A DNA stretch of 64,000 bases, taken from NCBI RefSeq assembly GCF_001189965.1, contig NZ_LFLU01000002.1:124001-188000 (forward strand), read 5' to 3'. Below are positions 61,103 through 64,000 of the stretch, piece by piece; the stretch's first letter is position 1, and every line of letters begins with the position of its first letter. The notes beneath the pieces are model-generated. The model did no database searches. It saw only the letters and a program-made list of their open reading frames with translations, and was not told the DNA's origin. This DNA is from Herbaspirillum rhizosphaerae (GTDB lineage: Bacteria > Pseudomonadota > Gammaproteobacteria > Burkholderiales > Burkholderiaceae_D). Made by a program: the position numbers and the translations under genes.

Positions 61103-62143
61103 ATGTCCGATATTAGCGATTCCGAAGCCCATCAGTCGAGTTCTCCGCCACCGCCGCGTCAGGGCGCGGCACAGTCCGGTGCACAGTCAACGCCGCAGGC
61201 AGCGCAACAGGCCGGCGCGCAACCGGGGCAACAGCAAGCTCCCCAGTCGCCGCCACCGCATTACCCGTCATTCTCGCCGCCGCCTCTGGAAACGCCCTGG
61301 GCGCAAACCTGGAAGCTGCTGGCCGCGCGTTTCAAGGCGATGTCGGACAAGGCCGGCCGTCGCATCATGCAGCGCACGCTCAAGATCGGCATCTCGGCGC
61401 GCATCTTCCATCCGGAAACCGGCGCCAAGGGTTTGCGCGGCAAGACCTTGCAATATCTTGAAGAATCCATCGCCCAGTGGGTCATGTCGCGCGACGTGCT
61501 GGTGTTCATGATCCCGACCGTCAATACCAACGGCCTGGTCCACCCCAGCAATATCCGTTTGCGCGATTACGCCAAGCATCTGGACGGGCTGGTGCTGCAA
61601 GGCGGCGCCGACGTCTCGCCGCAAAGCTATGCGGAGGCGGCCACCCGGCCCGAATGGAACGGCGATCGCGTGCGCGACATGTACGAGCTCGAGCTGCTGC
61701 ATGAATTTATCGAGGCCGGCAAGCCGGTGCTGGGCATCTGCCGCGGTTGCCAGCTGATCAACGTCGCCTTCGGCGGCACGCTGTATCAGGATATTGCGAC
61801 CGACGTGCCGACCGCGATTGCGCACGTCAATGATTTGTACGACAGCAACTACCATGAGCTGAGCTTTCCGGCGGGCTCCACGCTGGCGTCGCTGGTGAAT
61901 ACGCAAAGCGCCGTGGTCAATTCCATCCACCATCAGGCGGTCAAGGATCTGGGACGCGATCTGTCGGTGGAAGCCGTCTCGGGCAACGACAACATCGTCG
62001 AAGCGATCCGTTATCGCAAGGCGCCGTTTGTCATGGGTTTGCAGTGGCATCCGGAGTTCCACCGCGCCGGCGGCCCCGAATTGCTGGATTGCATGCCCAT
62101 CCTCGACAGTTTCCTGCGCACGGCGCGCGAAACGCGCTTCTGA
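61103..62143 (+). CDS. Class I glutamine amidotransferase-like hydrolase (peptidase C26, PuuD-like)
   Basis: The protein is 346 aa. The first 70 residues are a Pro/Gln/Ala-rich low-complexity tail absent from typical PuuD. The catalytic domain (about 90-340) has LVLQGGADVSPQSYAEAA, the nucleophile Cys in PVLGICRGCQLINVAFGGTL, and the His-Glu pair in MGLQWHPEFHRAG. PuuD-type enzymes hydrolyse gamma-glutamyl-GABA; the substrate here is not certain. The N-terminal tail may be a cytoplasmic tether (inference). Confidence 0.87.
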   Translation: MSDISDSEAHQSSSPPPPRQGAAQSGAQSTPQAAQQAGAQPGQQQAPQSPPPHYPSFSPPPLETPWAQTWKLLAARFKAMSDKAGRRIMQRTLKIGISARIFHPETGAKGLRGKTLQYLEESIAQWVMSRDVLVFMIPTVNTNGLVHPSNIRLRDYAKHLDGLVLQGGADVSPQSYAEAATRPEWNGDRVRDMYELELLHEFIEAGKPVLGICRGCQLINVAFGGTLYQDIATDVPTAIAHVNDLYDSNYHELSFPAGSTLASLVNTQSAVVNSIHHQAVKDLGRDLSVEAVSGNDNIVEAIRYRKAPFVMGLQWHPEFHRAGGPELLDCMPILDSFLRTARETRF

Positions 62144-62399
62144 GATTGGCAGAAATGAACGTTTTGGCCGGTTGAGAAACTTATATAGAGAGAAGCTATC
62201 AAAAAGGGCCTGCGTTGCCGAGTTTGAGCGGTGCGCGAGTGAAATCGCAATCCGGACGGCGCGCAATGTCGTCAACGTAGTCGTACCGGCGTTATTGTTC
62301 CGTAACGCCATGCTCTGGATGATGCTGTAAATTGGCCGTCAAGCTGGCCGCAGGCACCGTTATTACCCGCAGGAGCACTTAATAAAAGGAGAATTCCCC

Positions 62400-62705
62400 A
62401 TGACAAAATCCGCCTACAAAACAGTGAGAAACGATATGAAAACTCTGGTCAAAGATGCGCAAGAACTGTTCCGCGAAGCCGCTTCCGCCACCGGCGACAA
62501 GGCCGATGAGCTGCGCAGCAAGGGGTTGACCATGCTGGAGGCTGCGGTTGAAGCCGCCCAGAACGCCCAGGCCGTGGCCATCGAAAAAGGCAAGGAAGTT
62601 GCTGCCCGCACCGACGACTACGTCCACGAAAACCCATGGCGCGCCGTGGCGATTTCGGCCGGCGTCGGTCTGCTGGTCGGTCTGGTCATCGGCCGCAGCA
62701 AATAA
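62400..62705 (+). CDS. DUF883 family protein (ElaB/YqjD-like)
   Basis: The protein is 101 aa. It has a long amphipathic helix (about 5-70, KTLVKDAQELFREAASATGD), then DDYVHENPWRAVAISAGVGL and a C-terminal membrane segment ending LLVGLVIGRSK. This is the ElaB/YqjD pattern of inner-membrane, ribosome-associated stationary-phase proteins. The start follows AAAAGGAGAAT, an excellent Shine-Dalgarno. It is the first gene of a trio like yqjD-yqjE-yqjK. Confidence 0.92.
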   Translation: MTKSAYKTVRNDMKTLVKDAQELFREAASATGDKADELRSKGLTMLEAAVEAAQNAQAVAIEKGKEVAARTDDYVHENPWRAVAISAGVGLLVGLVIGRSK

Positions 62706-62728
62706 GCGCCGCACGCACCGGGACCGAC

Positions 62729-63121
62729 ATGGAGCACAAACAAGAGCAGGCTCAACCCGCCAACCCCGGCCTGACGGCCGGGTTGCTGGGCATCGCCAGG
62801 AATCTTCTTGGTCTGATTATCAACCGTATCGAACTGGCTTCTCTGGAGCTGTCCGGGATCGGCGGCAATCTGATCAAGTTCCTGACGCTGTTCACGCTCG
62901 CGGCAATCGCGTTGTGGTTTGCGGTGGCGTTCTGGACGGTGCTGGCGGTTTACCTTGCCTGGGATTCCTGGGGCTGGAAGGTGCTCATCGCATTCGGCAT
63001 CTTCTTCTCTCTGGTGACCGCCGCGATCGTCTGGTACGCCTATGCCATTTTGCGCCAGGGGAAATTGTCCCTGCCTGCAACCATGGCCGAGCTGCGTAAA
63101 GACCGCGACGCCTTGCTATAA
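62729..63121 (+). CDS. YqjE/DUF1469 (phage-holin-like) membrane protein
   Basis: The protein is 130 aa from the ATG at 62729. Two membrane helices (about 48-75, FLTLFTLAAIALWFAVAFW; and about 85-110, VLIAFGIFFSLVTAAIVWYA) form the holin-superfamily III hairpin. The preceding helix LLGLIINRIELASLELSG matches YqjE. It lies 23 bp after the DUF883 gene and 9 bp before the next. It is not a lysis gene despite the family name. Confidence 0.9.
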   Translation: MEHKQEQAQPANPGLTAGLLGIARNLLGLIINRIELASLELSGIGGNLIKFLTLFTLAAIALWFAVAFWTVLAVYLAWDSWGWKVLIAFGIFFSLVTAAIVWYAYAILRQGKLSLPATMAELRKDRDALL

Positions 63122-63130
63122 AGGGAAATC

Positions 63131-63547
63131 ATGGCGCATACCGATTGGAAACCCGACGTTCCTCTGGACGAACGCAAGCGCAGGTTGCTTGCCGAGGGGG
63201 CGTTGTTTCGCATCGGCATCCTGGAAAGCCGCAGTATCGTGCGCGCCAACCTGAATGCCGAATCGCTGGCCAAAGGCGCTGTCAGTCGTATCGTCGGCGC
63301 AGTGTCTTCAACCTTCACCGGCGCGTTTTCCGGCAAGGGCGGCGGCAACCTGCAATCCTTGTCGCCGCTGCTGATCGGCGGCATTTCGCTGATCTCGAAG
63401 CGCTATCTGCGCAAGCCGCTTTTGTACGGCGCCGTCATCAGCGCCGGCGCGGCGTTTGCGTACTATCTGACGCGCAGGCAAGACCGTGCGCAAAGCGGGG
63501 AAGATACTTCCGACAATCCGGAAGCTTCCACGCCGGACGGCGAATAA
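63131..63547 (+). CDS. YqjK-like / DUF3318-like small membrane protein
   Basis: The protein is 138 aa. The N-terminus (DERKRRLLAEGALFRIGIL) is basic and helical, followed by a Gly/Ser-rich stretch and a hydrophobic segment (LLYGAVISAGAAFAYYLTRR). The tail (about 117-138) is acidic and polar. Position and pattern resemble yqjK, the third gene of the yqjDEK cluster, but I cannot fix the family with certainty. Confidence 0.7.
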   Translation: MAHTDWKPDVPLDERKRRLLAEGALFRIGILESRSIVRANLNAESLAKGAVSRIVGAVSSTFTGAFSGKGGGNLQSLSPLLIGGISLISKRYLRKPLLYGAVISAGAAFAYYLTRRQDRAQSGEDTSDNPEASTPDGE

Positions 63548-63641
63548 ACATCTCAAATGTAAGCATCTCAAATAACGCAGGGCCCGGCGGCAGACACCCA
63601 TGTTTGCCGCCATCAAAGCAAAGAAGAAAGAAGGAATCACT

Positions 63642-64000
63642 ATGCGTAAATTGACTATTGGTGCATTGGCGCTGGCCTTGGCGGCGACCGGCTGCGCCGA
63701 CATGTCCGCGACCCAGCGTGGCACGGCGACCGGCGCCGGCGTGGGCGCGGGTATCGGCGGCATTCTCGGTGCGGCAACGGGTGGCGGCGGTGGCGGGCGT
63801 ACCGCTGCAGGCGCTGCGATCGGCGCCGGTCTTGGTGCGGTGATCGGGAACGTCTGGTCGACACGCATGGAAAATCAGAAGCGCGCCATGGAGCAGGCTA
63901 CCCAAGGCACCGGCGTGCAAGTCACGCAGACTCAGGACAATCGTCTGAAGCTGGAAATCCCCAGCGATATCTCTTTCAACACCGGCCGTGCCGACATCCA
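63642..64000 (+). CDS. OmpA-family lipoprotein, YiaD-like (cut by window end)
   Basis: At least 119 codons are visible from the ATG at 63642 (AAGGA upstream). A lipoprotein signal ends in the lipobox ALAATGC (Cys at about 18). A glycine-zipper region follows (GAGVGAGIGGILGAATGGGG, GAAIGAGLGAVIGN). The start of the OmpA-like peptidoglycan-binding domain, LEIPSDISFNTGRADI, then begins and is truncated. YiaD-type proteins link the outer membrane to peptidoglycan. The C-terminal part lies outside the window. Confidence 0.9.
   Translation, partial: MRKLTIGALALALAATGCADMSATQRGTATGAGVGAGIGGILGAATGGGGGGRTAAGAAIGAGLGAVIGNVWSTRMENQKRAMEQATQGTGVQVTQTQDNRLKLEIPSDISFNTGRADI

Noticed and set aside
62729-63121. 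A prophage lysis gene
   Set aside because: The holin-like pattern is that of the chromosomal YqjE family, in a yqjDEK-like context with no phage genes.

Overview
The window is GC-rich, densely coded and looks like a free-living or plant-associated betaproteobacterium of the order Burkholderiales, most likely an Oxalobacteraceae member such as a Herbaspirillum relative. This rests on gene content (MHS transporter, DUF3297, FolM-FolB-TtcA order, NDUFAF7-type methyltransferase, response regulator/kinase/Do-protease order, cable-pilus-like fimbriae); the genus is inference. No rRNA, tRNA, CRISPR array, prophage or complete insertion sequence was seen.

Layout. 0-7.9 kb: a truncated LysR gene divergent from a catabolic operon (two RraA-type aldolase-like proteins and a class I aminotransferase, closed by a strong terminator), then an MHS-family transporter, an EamA exporter, a second LysR regulator and an SDR. 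8-14.5 kb: a membrane diguanylate cyclase, an unrecognised outer-membrane barrel-like protein, an ECF sigma factor divergent from a solitary ClpP, DUF3297, and an AraC/GyrI regulator overlapping a second GyrI-like protein. 14.8-20.3 kb: an XRE/MmyB-type regulator followed by two short units (aldehyde dehydrogenase, old yellow enzyme, exported hydrolase; then a DJ-1/PfpI protein and a small monooxygenase). Both units sit behind copies of one 97-bp leader with a conserved dyad, so they look like a single regulon.

20.7-31.4 kb: a BvgAS/EvgAS-like response regulator and unorthodox hybrid kinase, then a CS1/cable-type (alpha) fimbrial operon in the order chaperone, major pilin, usher, tip adhesin. 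The long leader before the operon contains a C9 homopolymer, a CA-rich tract and two dyads, a layout that recalls phase-variable, Bvg-controlled fimbrial promoters. An orphan DUF4096 (IS5-type N-terminal) protein follows.

31.5-50.1 kb: a sugar-nucleotide and glycan locus. glmS and glmU supply UDP-GlcNAc around an Lrp-type regulator. Then come glycosyltransferases, a CDP-6-deoxyhexose branch (rfbF, an epimerase, a C-methyltransferase, and rfbG about 8 kb away), an overlapping dTDP-L-rhamnose operon (rfbBACD) and galE. Two large proteins of the locus share an unrecognised domain of roughly 260 residues, attached to different catalytic modules.

50.4-64 kb: mostly housekeeping and envelope stress genes. 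These are an overlapping folate/tRNA-thiolation operon with an inserted membrane protein, an NDUFAF7-like methyltransferase, a small DUF2905 protein, an OmpR-type two-component system followed by a Do protease, a kefFC-like potassium-efflux pair, a class I glutamine-amidotransferase-like hydrolase, a yqjDEK-like membrane trio, and the start of an OmpA-type lipoprotein cut by the window end.
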